Below the pieces are notes generated by a model, which saw nothing but the letters and a program-made list of their open reading frames with translations, was not told where the DNA came from and did no database searches. Positions 19,682-29,064 of a stretch of 64,000 nucleotides of DNA are shown here, piece by piece (the stretch's first letter is position 1; the number at the start of each line of letters is the position of its first letter). The position numbers were made by a program, and so were the translations under genes. This DNA is from Lachnospiraceae bacterium (GTDB lineage: Bacteria > Bacillota > Clostridia > Lachnospirales > Lachnospiraceae), in contig CAJTDX010000001.1 in assembly GCA_910575155.1 (NCBI GenBank), positions 153,350 to 217,349 of the forward strand. Reading direction: 5' to 3'.

Positions 19682-21322
19682 TCACGTCCTGTGTTCTTCG
19701 TTTATTTTCAAAAACTGTTCCGCCCTGTCCGCCCACAAATGCCCGCTTCCCGCCTTTTTAAAACCATTGGCCGCAATCTGCTGCAAACGCTGCGGATTTG
19801 CAAGAAGTTCCTGCACCCTGCCCGGAAGCCGGTCAATCTCTTCCAGATGAAACAATACAAGATCCTGCCCGTCTATAAATTCTTCCTTCAGCCTTCTGCT
19901 GCTGTCGGAAAGGGCCGCAGACTGACAGAGCATACTGTTCAGGAGGCGTTCCGTAAGACCGTCTTTATGCCACGACATAATGTTGAGGGAAATTTTGGAC
20001 TGCTGCATAATCTGCAGACTTTCGCTGAGATTCACCTGCGGATGGCGTTTCAGACATGGATGCTGTGCAAAAGGCGCGTAATTCCAGGTATCTCCATATA
20101 CGTGCAGCTCTATTCCGGCGTCCAGAAGTACACGTATAATCTTCTCCCGGTAGTAACTCATAATACATACAAACGTATACCGCATTTGAAAAAACAATTG
20201 AAAAAACTCATCTTCTCCCAGCTTCAGCCCGCGTTCTTTTAGTATCTGCGACAGAGATTCTTCGGCTGTTTCATCCGGACAACGCCGCATCCTTCTCATA
20301 GCATGAGCAGCCAAAAAGCGAAACGAGGGCGCATATGCGTACAGTTCTGGAAGCAGGCCCCGGTAATTAATATAAGATCCCACAAAACTGACGTCATACG
20401 GCCTGTTTGCCAGCCAGGGAGAAGAAACCGTTTCCTCCGGCAGCATACCCGCAGGCGGAAAATATATGCAGTCTTTTATGTTCCTGTAAGATCTTCTGGC
20501 AAAATTAAGGTAATTTCTGTCATGCGTCAAAAGATAATAATGCTCCGGTCCATGCTCCATGTGCTTTTTCATCATTACAGGATGATCGAAGATCACATTA
20601 TATTTGGGACCAATGATTAAATCATGCAGGTTTGTCTTTCCATCCTCCATCATAATTGAAAACACGTACGTCTGCATACCAATAATTGCCTTAAAACGAC
20701 GGCCAATATATCTGCCCAGCGCCTGATGCCCCTCCTTTTGGGCGTCAAATACCTCTACCGCCTGTCTGCAGTTTCGCAAAGCCTTCACCAGTTCGTCCGC
20801 AAATTGATTCAGGGTATTATAACAGACATCTGATTGGCGGTAAACCAAAATGGGAGCGGTATCATCCTCTATCGCATAGTATTCGTCTCCATGGGAAATC
20901 ATTTGTTCCAGCCATGCCAGAGCTTCTTTCGGGTCCGGCAATTGCGAAGCCTGCTGCAAAAGAGCCTCCATGACGGAATCAAAATACCCGGCAGAAAGAA
21001 GCTCTTTTTGATACTTTGCCGCAACAAAGGTATCGGTACGATAATTCTCCCAGTCTGAAGCCTGCAATAGACGATCCTCTTCGGTCTGAGCAGATGAAAT
21101 CCCCACTGCCCGCAAAGGATAGTTCTGCACTGCGCGCAGCAAAAATTCATAAGTTTGTTTGGCGGCGAGCTTATGATTGAACTCCCCGGTCTTACCATAG
21201 CACGCCTGCGGGCATTCTATTGTGCCATCCGCCCAGCGTTCATCCAGCAGAAGCTCCATAAAGGTTACATTTTGCTCTTCTCCCTCAGGAAGACGCGCCG
21301 TATAGCAGATTATCTCTTCCAT
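19682..21322 (-). CDS. CgeB-like glycosyltransferase, 546 aa
   Basis: The 546-aa protein has a unique N-terminal half (residues 1-230) and a CgeB-like C-terminal half. Diagnostic pieces are VSFVGSYINYRG, IELHVYGDTW, and SKISLNIMSWHKDGLTERLLNSMLC followed by LVLFHLEEIDRLP. The start at 21322 is supported by AAAGGAGG 8 nt upstream; the in-frame extension to 21463 has no ribosome binding site. It is a soluble, likely retaining GT-B enzyme. Its C-terminal half is clearly similar to residues 1-385 of the protein at 21951-24305, so the two probably arose by duplication. Confidence 0.78.
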   Translation of the reverse strand: MEEIICYTARLPEGEEQNVTFMELLLDERWADGTIECPQACYGKTGEFNHKLAAKQTYEFLLRAVQNYPLRAVGISSAQTEEDRLLQASDWENYRTDTFVAAKYQKELLSAGYFDSVMEALLQQASQLPDPKEALAWLEQMISHGDEYYAIEDDTAPILVYRQSDVCYNTLNQFADELVKALRNCRQAVEVFDAQKEGHQALGRYIGRRFKAIIGMQTYVFSIMMEDGKTNLHDLIIGPKYNVIFDHPVMMKKHMEHGPEHYYLLTHDRNYLNFARRSYRNIKDCIYFPPAGMLPEETVSSPWLANRPYDVSFVGSYINYRGLLPELYAYAPSFRFLAAHAMRRMRRCPDETAEESLSQILKERGLKLGEDEFFQLFFQMRYTFVCIMSYYREKIIRVLLDAGIELHVYGDTWNYAPFAQHPCLKRHPQVNLSESLQIMQQSKISLNIMSWHKDGLTERLLNSMLCQSAALSDSSRRLKEEFIDGQDLVLFHLEEIDRLPGRVQELLANPQRLQQIAANGFKKAGSGHLWADRAEQFLKINEEHRT

Positions 21323-21483
21323 GAAAAGTTCCTCCTTTGGAAATACTGTAACAGAAGCCGCAAATCTTCTTGAAAAAAATGTTCCAGAACTGCTTCCACC
21401 TGTTATGGAATACAATCCTGAAACATATCGTCTGATTTTCAAATATGATTCCTTCTGAAACAAAATGCTCCTGTAAGATCCCG

Positions 21484-21849
21484 CTATGCCAGCGCTTTCT
21501 CGATATAACCTTCCAGTTTCTCTGCAAAAGGAAGAAGCTCCTCCTCAATTACCCCGGCAAGTTTCTCATCCAGCTTAGACACATAAGCGTCGTTGATATG
21601 AGAAATCATCTCGTTCAAAGCATCCTTGGAAACCTGTTCTTCCTTCTCATTCAGCAATGTCAGGGTTCCGTTGATTACCTGAAGCTCCCAGTTTATGCCG
21701 CGGAAAATATGATCTACATATTCCTGCGTATCTTCCTTCTTTTCTCCCTTTAATTCCGGTACAATCTCCGCTAACGCCTTACAAATCTTTGGATTATAGT
21801 CCTTTAATGCCTCCAAAGCCTCTACCTGCTCCTTACGATTATCTTCCAT
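21484..21849 (-). CDS. Small acidic helical protein, 121 aa
   Basis: I do not recognise it. The 121-aa protein is almost all helix, acidic and without Cys, with the stretch WELQVINGTLTLLNEKEEQV in the middle and an amphipathic C terminus. GAAAGGA is about 10 nt upstream. It lies between two CgeB-type glycosyltransferase genes in the run leading to flagellin. A chaperone or adaptor for flagellin or the glycosyltransferases is possible, but nothing in the sequence proves that. Confidence 0.65.
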   Translation of the reverse strand: MEDNRKEQVEALEALKDYNPKICKALAEIVPELKGEKKEDTQEYVDHIFRGINWELQVINGTLTLLNEKEEQVSKDALNEMISHINDAYVSKLDEKLAGVIEEELLPFAEKLEGYIEKALA

Positions 21850-21950
21850 GATATTTTCGTCCTTTCTTATTAAAATACTCTGATATATATATCGTAAGAA
21901 AAGCTGTTTTACCTTAGCTTGTTTTACACTTTTATTAACGGCCTTATCGT

Positions 21951-24305
21951 CTATCCCTGTTCTAACCCTTCGCAGTCACTGGTTCTTTCCGCCTTCTTAT
22001 ATATTTCATAAACCGCCTGAAGCGCCAGCGAAGGATCGGCAATCACTTCCGGATCTGCATTCATCAGCATTACTTTAATCATCACCCAGGACACCTGCCG
22101 CTGCAAAATATAATCAATATCTTCCTGTTTTTCTTCCCCCCGGGCAAAACGGCCCAGGCATTCCATCACGTTCCGGAAATGGCTGATCCATTCCGTTAAA
22201 TCCCATGAATTATGGGACAGACCGGAAATATTACGCTGTTCTTCTTCCTGAGCGATATATAAAAGCAGCTCGATAATCGGAACTTCCCCTCTGATATCAG
22301 ACAATTCCAGCCGCACATCGGGGCGCACCTTCAAATATTCATAAAACATCTCTCTGGCCTGGGTAATCTGTTTCAATTTCACAAGCTGGGTCATGGCAAG
22401 CTTTAATTCCATGGTTTCCGCTTTCTCCGAAGTGAGTCCCACATTTCCCTCATAGACTTTCAGACCATTCTTCTCCACCCAGATTTTTACCATCTGCTCA
22501 GACAGAAAACCAAATACCCGCTGATTATACAGGTCATAGGACTCGACATTGATCCGTTTTTCCACCTCAAAAAGAATATCAAACAGCCAGGCTGCGTATT
22601 CCTGAAACAACTTGCGCGGAGCCACCATCAGATTTCCATAATAATACGTATTTCCTTCCATGGCGTTCTTAAAATACGGTTCGTATTCCGGGTACTTTTC
22701 TTTGATTACTTCCCCTACCGCCAGCAAATCACGGGCATTATGCGCCTCTGCAAAATAATCCAGATAGCTGGCGTCCGCCTGGATGTTATCCGACACAATG
22801 ATATCATAATCCTTTAAAATCTCTTCGTATTCCTGTCTGCTCAGAAGCTGCCGCTGCTCATTGAGGAAAAAACGGCGGTAATGGCAGATTCCAACCACGT
22901 CTGCATCGTGCTCATTTTTCCATACCCAGTAGACTCCCGTAAGTTCCCCATAGTAATGATTCCAGCGGGAAATCGAATCCCCCGTATCGTCTCCCAGATA
23001 GCCCAGATCTTTCGCGCCCGCCCTTCCCACATGGAGCGGAATGTAGATACTGTCCTGCGGCTCGCTGAACTTTCTATGGGTCATCGTAAATATTTTTATC
23101 TTCATAGGTTCCTCCGTTTTTACCATGTCTGCTCTGTCTGTTTGCAGAGAACCGTGCTCTATGAGATCTGCAAGCTGATACGCCCTGTGTTTCCAGGTCT
23201 GAGCGTCCCTGGCGTACTCATAGCCCCTTCCGGCAATCTCTTTTAATTCCTGCGGCTTTTGCAGATACTTCTTTATCTTTCCCGGAAGATCCTGCAAATA
23301 CTCTAAGGAATACAAAAGGACCTCTCTGCCGTCCGTGAGGGTGCGGTCTGTATACTCGCTGCCGTCTGTCAGACTGACGCTCCCATTGAGCATTGCAGAA
23401 TATATCCGGTCATGTACCCCGGACTTAAACCAGGGCATGACATTCAGCACGATCCTGGCGTCCGCCATAAGAGGTATGGTTTCATCAAAGGGAATCCTGT
23501 CATGAATAATCAGATTCTCCTGTTTACAGTCCAGATATTGCCAGCCCTCTCCATAAATATGAATTTTCACATCCTGATCTGCAAGCGTCCGGACTACTTC
23601 GGCGCGGGCGCGGCTTCTTAACATCCCGTCCATATCCTGAAACAAACGGATCGTATCGCGCAGGTCTTCTTCCGGCAGAACAATACCTTTTTTCTTCAGG
23701 CAAAACTCCATTCCCTGTTCCAGCGTCAGAGACGTTTGCCTGCACAATAGCTGATAGCAGTCCAGCCAGACCTGGCGCAGCCCCTCTCCCAGTCCCCGGA
23801 TATGATATTCTACATTATTATCAACCAGATAGGCTCCGGTAAACAAAAGATCCATGGAGCGTTCTTCAAACGGTATCTGCGGCCCCTGGCTGCGGATTCC
23901 CGCAAGCGGCAGAAAAAAGCTGCGCACCTTTCCAGAATAAAAACGCTGAATGAATTTCTGATGATACTCGTCCACACACAGAAACGCCAGACGCCGGATG
24001 GGAAAAATAATCGCCGCATGGTAATATACCGGATGGTCTACAATAAAATCATAACAATCCACATCCAGTTCGTTCCAGATACTCGCCCTGTCTTTTGTGA
24101 GAAGGTTTAAGCCTGCATGATTAAAAAACAGCGCCGCTGTCCTGCCCTGTTCCGTAAATTTATAGATATCTTCTCTTGCCTGGGATTCTTTCACCATATC
24201 CGCTCTCAGAACCTGCCATCCCAGCTCCTTAAATCCCTCAGCCATCAAATTTGCAAATGTCCTTAAGGAATCCGTATCTGATTCAAAAATTATAATTTTT
24301 TCCAT
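21951..24305 (-). CDS. CgeB-like glycosyltransferase fused to DUF4422 glycosyltransferase
   Basis: The 784-aa protein appears to carry two enzymes. Residues 1-385 are CgeB-like (LLFTGAYLVDNN, KIHIYGEGWQYL, ARIVLNVMPWFKSGVHDRIYSAMLNG). Residues 401-640 are a DUF4422 domain starting MKIKIFTMTHRKF, with the hallmark VGICHYRRFF at 471-480; this family transfers hexoses in capsule and surface-glycan loci. Residues 640-784 are helical and unassigned. GAGG lies 5 nt before the ATG. It probably adds two successive residues of one glycan. It has no membrane segment. Confidence 0.82.
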   Translation of the reverse strand: MEKIIIFESDTDSLRTFANLMAEGFKELGWQVLRADMVKESQAREDIYKFTEQGRTAALFFNHAGLNLLTKDRASIWNELDVDCYDFIVDHPVYYHAAIIFPIRRLAFLCVDEYHQKFIQRFYSGKVRSFFLPLAGIRSQGPQIPFEERSMDLLFTGAYLVDNNVEYHIRGLGEGLRQVWLDCYQLLCRQTSLTLEQGMEFCLKKKGIVLPEEDLRDTIRLFQDMDGMLRSRARAEVVRTLADQDVKIHIYGEGWQYLDCKQENLIIHDRIPFDETIPLMADARIVLNVMPWFKSGVHDRIYSAMLNGSVSLTDGSEYTDRTLTDGREVLLYSLEYLQDLPGKIKKYLQKPQELKEIAGRGYEYARDAQTWKHRAYQLADLIEHGSLQTDRADMVKTEEPMKIKIFTMTHRKFSEPQDSIYIPLHVGRAGAKDLGYLGDDTGDSISRWNHYYGELTGVYWVWKNEHDADVVGICHYRRFFLNEQRQLLSRQEYEEILKDYDIIVSDNIQADASYLDYFAEAHNARDLLAVGEVIKEKYPEYEPYFKNAMEGNTYYYGNLMVAPRKLFQEYAAWLFDILFEVEKRINVESYDLYNQRVFGFLSEQMVKIWVEKNGLKVYEGNVGLTSEKAETMELKLAMTQLVKLKQITQAREMFYEYLKVRPDVRLELSDIRGEVPIIELLLYIAQEEEQRNISGLSHNSWDLTEWISHFRNVMECLGRFARGEEKQEDIDYILQRQVSWVMIKVMLMNADPEVIADPSLALQAVYEIYKKAERTSDCEGLEQG

Positions 24306-24323
24306 AAAAACCTCATATGTTTT

Positions 24324-24983
24324 CTACTTTCCGACTCCGTTAAAATCATTTTTCACCCATGCCAACGCCCGTTCATAGTCATTCACCGTATCAATTTCAC
24401 GGGTACGAAGCTCTAAAAACGGCACCGGAAGGTACGGCTCAATCAATTGAAACACATGACCCGTTCCATTTTGCATTTTACGGCTTTTCATCTGTGTAAT
24501 CCCGTTCCACTCATACGTGCCCATTGTTCTGGAAAAAGAACTCACAAATTCTGTTCCCTCTTCCTGATAAGTCTGAAGCAGCCAGGGATCGTCTGTCACA
24601 GGCTCTCCCCCGCTTACAAATTCATGGTCGCAGGCGAGCACCTGTTCCAGATCCTCTGGATGCACCAGCAAATCCCCATCCAGAGATAAAATAAATTCCC
24701 CGGCATACTTTGCCGCCAGGGCGACGCTGGCTCCCGTTCCTGTCTCCCTGTACTGATGATTAAACACAAATAAAATATCATCCCTGTATTTACGCGCCGT
24801 CTCAATCACGGCCTCTGCCTGATAGCCTACCACAACCCGAATATCGCGCTCATGTTCCAGCATCTCCAGATGTCTTATAATCAAAGGCTTCCCATCAATC
24901 TCCAGCAATGCCTTAGTGGTTCCAAGACCCAGTCTGTTTCCCATGCCGGCGCAGCTTATAATTACCGTTCTCGAAACTGCCAT
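24324..24983 (-). CDS. Nucleotidyltransferase, LicC-like (phosphocholine cytidylyltransferase family)
   Basis: A 219-aa NTP-transferase domain. The opening SRTVIISCAGMGNRLG and the following TKALLEIDGKPLIIRHLEML fit the nucleotide-binding loop of the sugar-phosphate/phosphocholine nucleotidyltransferases; SLDGDLLV carries the metal-binding Asp. The usual AAGxGxR is altered to CAGMGNR. The start at 24983 is set by AGGAGG 8 nt upstream; a GTG at 24992 overlaps that site. Next to it are a HAD protein, a methyltransferase and a CDP-glycerol-type transferase, which suggests a CDP-activated phosphoalcohol. The substrate is not determined. Confidence 0.75.
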   Translation of the reverse strand: MAVSRTVIISCAGMGNRLGLGTTKALLEIDGKPLIIRHLEMLEHERDIRVVVGYQAEAVIETARKYRDDILFVFNHQYRETGTGASVALAAKYAGEFILSLDGDLLVHPEDLEQVLACDHEFVSGGEPVTDDPWLLQTYQEEGTEFVSSFSRTMGTYEWNGITQMKSRKMQNGTGHVFQLIEPYLPVPFLELRTREIDTVNDYERALAWVKNDFNGVGK

Positions 24984-24995
24984 CTGTTCCACCTC

Positions 24996-25598
24996 CTACA
25001 AAAGCCTTTCCAGAAATTCCACCAGCTTTTCTTCCTGATAAACCGCATGGCTGGCAGAAGCCAGAACTGCCGGAGAAATGCTGCGTACGCCGCCATATCC
25101 GATGCCGATCTCTGCCGCCTGGATGATCTGTGCGTCATAATTGCCGGCGCCCACAGCCACGCATGGCAGATTCATCTGCTTCATGACCGTATTCTGATCC
25201 AGAATACTTACTATATTCTGAATATAATCATGCTCTGCAGACGCTCTGGAGCAAAAGATACGGTCTTCCATTCCTGTTTTTTCTATCAGTTCTCTGATCC
25301 AGACGTCAGGAAGAACCGTCACAATATGGCATCTGTGCCGATGGATTCTGATAAACTCCGCCAGCTTTTCGTTGAGCGGCAGCCCGCCCGACAGCCTGCG
25401 CAACAGGCTTAGCGGAACTTTTTTCAGCAGCTCTGCTTTCTGCAAAAAACTCTGCTTGTATGGCAGCTCCCCTTGTACGGTGCGTTCTGTCAAAGAACAC
25501 ATCTGCTCATATATTCCCAGCTTCCTGGAAATGGCAGGTAACATTTCCTGTCTGGTTATTACGGCGTCCAGCTCAAACAAAAACACATATCCGCTCAT
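24996..25598 (-). CDS. SerB-like HAD protein with degenerate active site
   Basis: The 200-aa protein follows the phosphoserine-phosphatase pattern: an N-terminal motif I region (VFLFELDAVITRQEMLP), the helical cap (SLTERTVQGELPYKQSF) and a motif IV region (VAVGAGNYDAQII). The nucleophile position reads FELD instead of FDxD, and GDGAND has become GAGNYD. Loss of the nucleophilic Asp argues against normal phosphatase activity; a binding or regulatory role, or altered chemistry, is possible. GGGAGG lies 4 nt before the ATG. It sits between the LicC-like gene and a methyltransferase gene. Confidence 0.72.
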   Translation of the reverse strand: MSGYVFLFELDAVITRQEMLPAISRKLGIYEQMCSLTERTVQGELPYKQSFLQKAELLKKVPLSLLRRLSGGLPLNEKLAEFIRIHRHRCHIVTVLPDVWIRELIEKTGMEDRIFCSRASAEHDYIQNIVSILDQNTVMKQMNLPCVAVGAGNYDAQIIQAAEIGIGYGGVRSISPAVLASASHAVYQEEKLVEFLERLL

Positions 25599-25656
25599 TT
25601 TTCCTCCCTGTTCTTACAGCCTCTGCAAAGAAGTTCCTGTTCTCTGCATCCTGACT

Positions 25657-26406
25657 TTACCGTTCCAGTATATAAAAGTACTGCGCTGTTTCCTTACGGT
25701 TATTTAAAGCCTCCTCCTCAAACAGGAATCCTTCCCGGCGCACCGTAAACCCTTTTCTTATAAGAGCCTCTTCCAGAAACTCCGCAAATTCCTGACGCGT
25801 CCTGTAGATTGCGTTATATTGATCGTCCAGCTCTTCGGAAAAGAAATCTTTTAACGTAAGCCTTTTCTTAATCCCAATTGGTTCCCGGATACAGATTAGA
25901 GAATGCGGCTCGCTGCTCCTCTCAACCTGCTCCAGAACGCTTTTTACTTCTCTGTCATTCAGGTATAACAGTATTCCCACCAGCAATACCCTGTTAAACT
26001 TTCCCAGTCCATGTTTCTCTAATGTTACTTCCAGCTCCTCTGCCGCTCCCTCCAAAAAGGAAAAATGCGCTCTGGTATTTCTCTGTTTTGCAATTTCAAT
26101 CAGCTCCCTGCTGAAATCCAGTCCGCAATACGCGCTGATCTCTTCTGGCAGGGCGTCCGCCCATCTTCCAATACCGCAGGCCACGTCCAGTACTTTTGCG
26201 TGTGCATCTAATGTTAATAAAGGACAGAGCTTCTCTGTTTCTTTTTGATTTCTCTGCTGTACCAGCTCTTTATTATGATCCTGGTACATTGTCACCGCAT
26301 ACGGATTTTCGCCTGAAAATTTTTCCGACCGGTTTTTAAAAAAACGTTTCGTCTCTTTATAATCAATATCTGTTTTTTTCTCCGCTATTCGCATAGTGTC
26401 CGCCAA
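25657..26406 (-). CDS. Class I SAM-dependent methyltransferase
   Basis: The 249-aa protein contains the SAM-binding motif VLDVACGIGRWADAL (about residues 72-86), then CGLDFSRELIEIA and VLLVGILLYLND. The N-terminal 50 residues and the C-terminal FLFEEEALNNR region presumably bind the acceptor. The start is uncertain: a TTG at 26406 has AAGGA 7 nt upstream, and an ATG at 26394 has a weak GGCGGA. It follows the CDP-glycerol-type transferase by 3 bp and is cotranscribed. It may O- or N-methylate a sugar or phosphoalcohol of the glycan. Confidence 0.8.
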   Translation of the reverse strand: MADTMRIAEKKTDIDYKETKRFFKNRSEKFSGENPYAVTMYQDHNKELVQQRNQKETEKLCPLLTLDAHAKVLDVACGIGRWADALPEEISAYCGLDFSRELIEIAKQRNTRAHFSFLEGAAEELEVTLEKHGLGKFNRVLLVGILLYLNDREVKSVLEQVERSSEPHSLICIREPIGIKKRLTLKDFFSEELDDQYNAIYRTRQEFAEFLEEALIRKGFTVRREGFLFEEEALNNRKETAQYFYILER

Positions 26407-26409
26407 ATG

Positions 26410-27858
26410 TTATCCTTCCATCAGTTTTAATAGATCTCTCACAATGAAGTCAACGGCAGGACAGCCGTTTTTCCCTTTATAATCCAGGGTATCGCCAAAA
26501 GCTCTGCGCCGCTCTTTCGCCATGCTGTCCTGCCCTTTCAGAATCACATGTTCCACAAACTGTTCAATCCTCATATAATCTTCCCCTTTTACCTGGTGAT
26601 AACCCAAAATCAGCCGCTCTCCCAGGCTGTTAAACGCCTGTTCTTCTCTGGTAAGAAACAGCAGCGGTTTATCTACATACATGTATTCCCCCAAAAAAGA
26701 AGCAGAGTCCATAATCATGCCGTCGGACGTCGCAAAAATATCCAGATAGCTTCCCTCCTCCACTACTTTGGCATTGGGCAGGGCGTTCCACATATCCAGA
26801 TAAGCGTCATATTCCTCAGAAGACTGAAACAAATGAGATTGTGCCGCTTTCCAGCGCAGATTCGGATGCGGTTTAAAAATAAAGGAAATCTGATCCTGAT
26901 ATTTCTGTGCCAGATACAGCCAGAACCAGGCGTTTTTCTCAAAAGTAGCATATTTTACGACAGCCGTCTCCTCCAGAGAATGATGAGGCGCAATAATCAG
27001 ACGCTTAGGATTATGATCCCAGGCCGCCTGCGGAAATTTCCAGATCTTTTGCAATTCCTCTGTCGTGTAGTCCCTTTTCTTCTGGAAGAAATCCATCTTA
27101 ACATATCCGGAATAACTGATATTTTTGCCATGCAGCAATTCATATTTCTTATAACCTGCTAAATTCAGCTCGGAATCTGCATATATTTTCCACTGCAGAT
27201 TTACAAATTCCTTATTGTAAACAAATTTGGGGGCATAACTTCTGTCCTGGTTATCCGCCACATAAAGCCCGTATGGTATATAACAGTTTAATATGTGAAG
27301 CGGAAAATTTTCAATCTGGAAAGGCTCCGGCAGAGAATGATACCAGGGCGTAGAATGCATGACGATATCCGGCAGCCCGCCGACGGCTTCCCATCCCTGG
27401 CAAATATCTTCTTCTGCATCGTATATGCGCCTCACATCATAATGGTTCTGTTCAAAAAAGCTGCGCGTCTCCGCCTCTGTTTTCCGCCTGCTTGCTCTCT
27501 CCCTGTCCATCAGAGGACAGACCACAACATAACATTCCAGCCGTTCATCCTTTGCAAGCCTGCGGTAAAGATCTTCCGACGCCCATTCTGCTGCCGAAAT
27601 TGAGAGGAAGGCGATCTTTACCTTCTGTCTTTGCTCCGTCTTCCTTTTGATATGATATGTTCCAAATGAAATAATCCGCTCATATAGCTGCTCATACAAT
27701 TTTTCTCCATGCTCCAGCGACCGGGCAAAATAGAACAATGCCGCCAGATGTCCATAGCGATAAGCTTCCGGCGGGGCAGAGGGTTCTGCAAACGCTCCTT
27801 TGTCTATTCCATCCATAAGCTCTTCCACACGTTTTACATATAAATCTTGTGCATTCAT
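26410..27858 (-). CDS. CDP-glycerol glycerophosphotransferase-like protein
   Basis: The 482-aa protein has a C-terminal TagB/TagF-like GT-B domain. It contains RLIIAPHHSLEE, the donor-binding FKPHPNLRWKA, and SDGMIMDSASFLGEYMYVDKPLLFL with the pattern of the TagF SD-x-IxD-S motif. The N-terminal 80 residues are helical and unassigned. Such enzymes move glycerol-phosphate or polyol-phosphate units from CDP-alcohols. No membrane-binding region is obvious, so it may act on a soluble acceptor such as flagellin glycan. The cytidylyltransferase fusion at 30027-31367 could supply its donor. Confidence 0.75.
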   Translation of the reverse strand: MNAQDLYVKRVEELMDGIDKGAFAEPSAPPEAYRYGHLAALFYFARSLEHGEKLYEQLYERIISFGTYHIKRKTEQRQKVKIAFLSISAAEWASEDLYRRLAKDERLECYVVVCPLMDRERASRRKTEAETRSFFEQNHYDVRRIYDAEEDICQGWEAVGGLPDIVMHSTPWYHSLPEPFQIENFPLHILNCYIPYGLYVADNQDRSYAPKFVYNKEFVNLQWKIYADSELNLAGYKKYELLHGKNISYSGYVKMDFFQKKRDYTTEELQKIWKFPQAAWDHNPKRLIIAPHHSLEETAVVKYATFEKNAWFWLYLAQKYQDQISFIFKPHPNLRWKAAQSHLFQSSEEYDAYLDMWNALPNAKVVEEGSYLDIFATSDGMIMDSASFLGEYMYVDKPLLFLTREEQAFNSLGERLILGYHQVKGEDYMRIEQFVEHVILKGQDSMAKERRRAFGDTLDYKGKNGCPAVDFIVRDLLKLMEG

Positions 27859-27881
27859 CTCTTAAATCTCCCTGTAAGTTA

Positions 27882-27906
27882 CTGAGAAAGCCTCCCGCTT
27901 TCTCAG
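27882..27906 (-). repeat. Intergenic hairpin inside the glycosylation operon
   Basis: The 10-bp perfect arms CTGAGAAAGC (27882-27891) and GCTTTCTCAG (27897-27906) have a 5-nt loop and no T-run after them. It lies between the DUF1792 gene and the CDP-glycerol-type gene and may be an mRNA processing or stability element. Confidence 0.45.
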
Positions 27907-27946
27907 AATAAATGGTCTTGCAGACCGCCTGACGGCAGAATGAAAA

Positions 27947-29047
27947 TTACTGCAGATCCGCAATAATCTGCCCTTCATACAGCGGATCGTGCAGTTCTTC
28001 CGCTGCGTCGTCCCCCTCGACTTCATTATTATATTTATACCGTACAGGGAGCCTTTTTCCTTCTCCTGCAAGAAACCACTCGTATTCCAGGTCGAGATGC
28101 CCGATGTCCAGCGCCTGGTACCCTTCCGCTGTCAGGTCATAGGCGAGCACCCCTGCCGCCGGACCCATGGCGATCAGAAACAGCGTATTCTCTCTGGCAT
28201 GTTCCAGCGCAGATTTTAAGATATCGTCATAACGGTCAAAAGAGCTGGTTGCCGGAGCCAGGATGCGTTTTATAGTCCCCGCCCCGTCCAGTAAATCATT
28301 GCCGGTCCCCATCCTGGTCTGCGCTCCTTCCACAATGATTACACTGCGGTCTTTCCAGATATCTTTGATACGTTCAAATCTTTTTTTCGGCGCGTCTGTC
28401 ATCCAATCCTTATACATGACATAAGGACGGGATACGTAGGCGTCATAATATACCCTGTCATGTTCCAGCAATTCCATATGCTGTTTTCTGGTTCCTCCAT
28501 TGGTCATATAGATCCGTATCGCATTCGCGGACGATTCTGTAAAATCCTGGAGGGAACCATAATTATTGGCAATTGCAATCAGCATCCTGGGATGACGGCT
28601 GTAGAGCACCTCTTTTAACCTGCTTCCCAGCCGTTCATCCAGCCTTTGAAATTTATGACGTTCTAATTTTATGATCTGTGAAAATTCCCCGTCTCCAAAG
28701 CGGGCCATTGACTTTCCGCTGCCGATAATTTCTTCAATCGTTTCCTTTGCGCTTCTGATTACCGGAAAATAATAGTTTTCTCTCTTTAACAGCGGATCTA
28801 ACAGCTCATATGGCATATTTTCACTATTGCCCCGCACCACGCCGAGATTAATATCTATGGTAGTCTGATCTTCTACTACTTTTGAGAGCTGGAGCATCAT
28901 CTGCCTGTTAATCTCATATAATTCCCGTATTGCCGAAAGCAGCGCGGCGTTATCTTTTTTAGCCGACTGATTTTCTTCCTGCAATTTCAAAATCTGTCCC
29001 TCCAGACAGGAGATCTGTTCCTGAAACTCTTTCATCCGTTCTTCCAT
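27947..29047 (-). CDS. DUF1792 / GT-D family glycosyltransferase
   Basis: The 366-aa protein has an N-terminal coiled coil (about residues 5-60) and a C-terminal GT-D (DUF1792) domain. Signatures are MARFGDGEFSQI with the metal-binding Asp-Glu, GTGNDLLDGA, AMGPAAGVLAYDL and DIGHLDLEYEW. This fold is known from glucosylation of serine-rich adhesins in streptococci. GAGGGA is 7 nt before the chosen ATG; a start at 29065 is also in frame and overlaps the previous stop. It supports protein-linked glycan assembly in this operon. Confidence 0.85.
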   Translation of the reverse strand: MEERMKEFQEQISCLEGQILKLQEENQSAKKDNAALLSAIRELYEINRQMMLQLSKVVEDQTTIDINLGVVRGNSENMPYELLDPLLKRENYYFPVIRSAKETIEEIIGSGKSMARFGDGEFSQIIKLERHKFQRLDERLGSRLKEVLYSRHPRMLIAIANNYGSLQDFTESSANAIRIYMTNGGTRKQHMELLEHDRVYYDAYVSRPYVMYKDWMTDAPKKRFERIKDIWKDRSVIIVEGAQTRMGTGNDLLDGAGTIKRILAPATSSFDRYDDILKSALEHARENTLFLIAMGPAAGVLAYDLTAEGYQALDIGHLDLEYEWFLAGEGKRLPVRYKYNNEVEGDDAAEELHDPLYEGQIIADLQ

Positions 29048-29064
29048 AATATCATCCCTCATCA

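Noticed and set aside
25306..25500. Alternative minus-frame ORF overlapping the HAD-like gene
   Set aside because: It is in a shifted frame of the HAD gene, which has a perfect GGGAGG site and clear family similarity.
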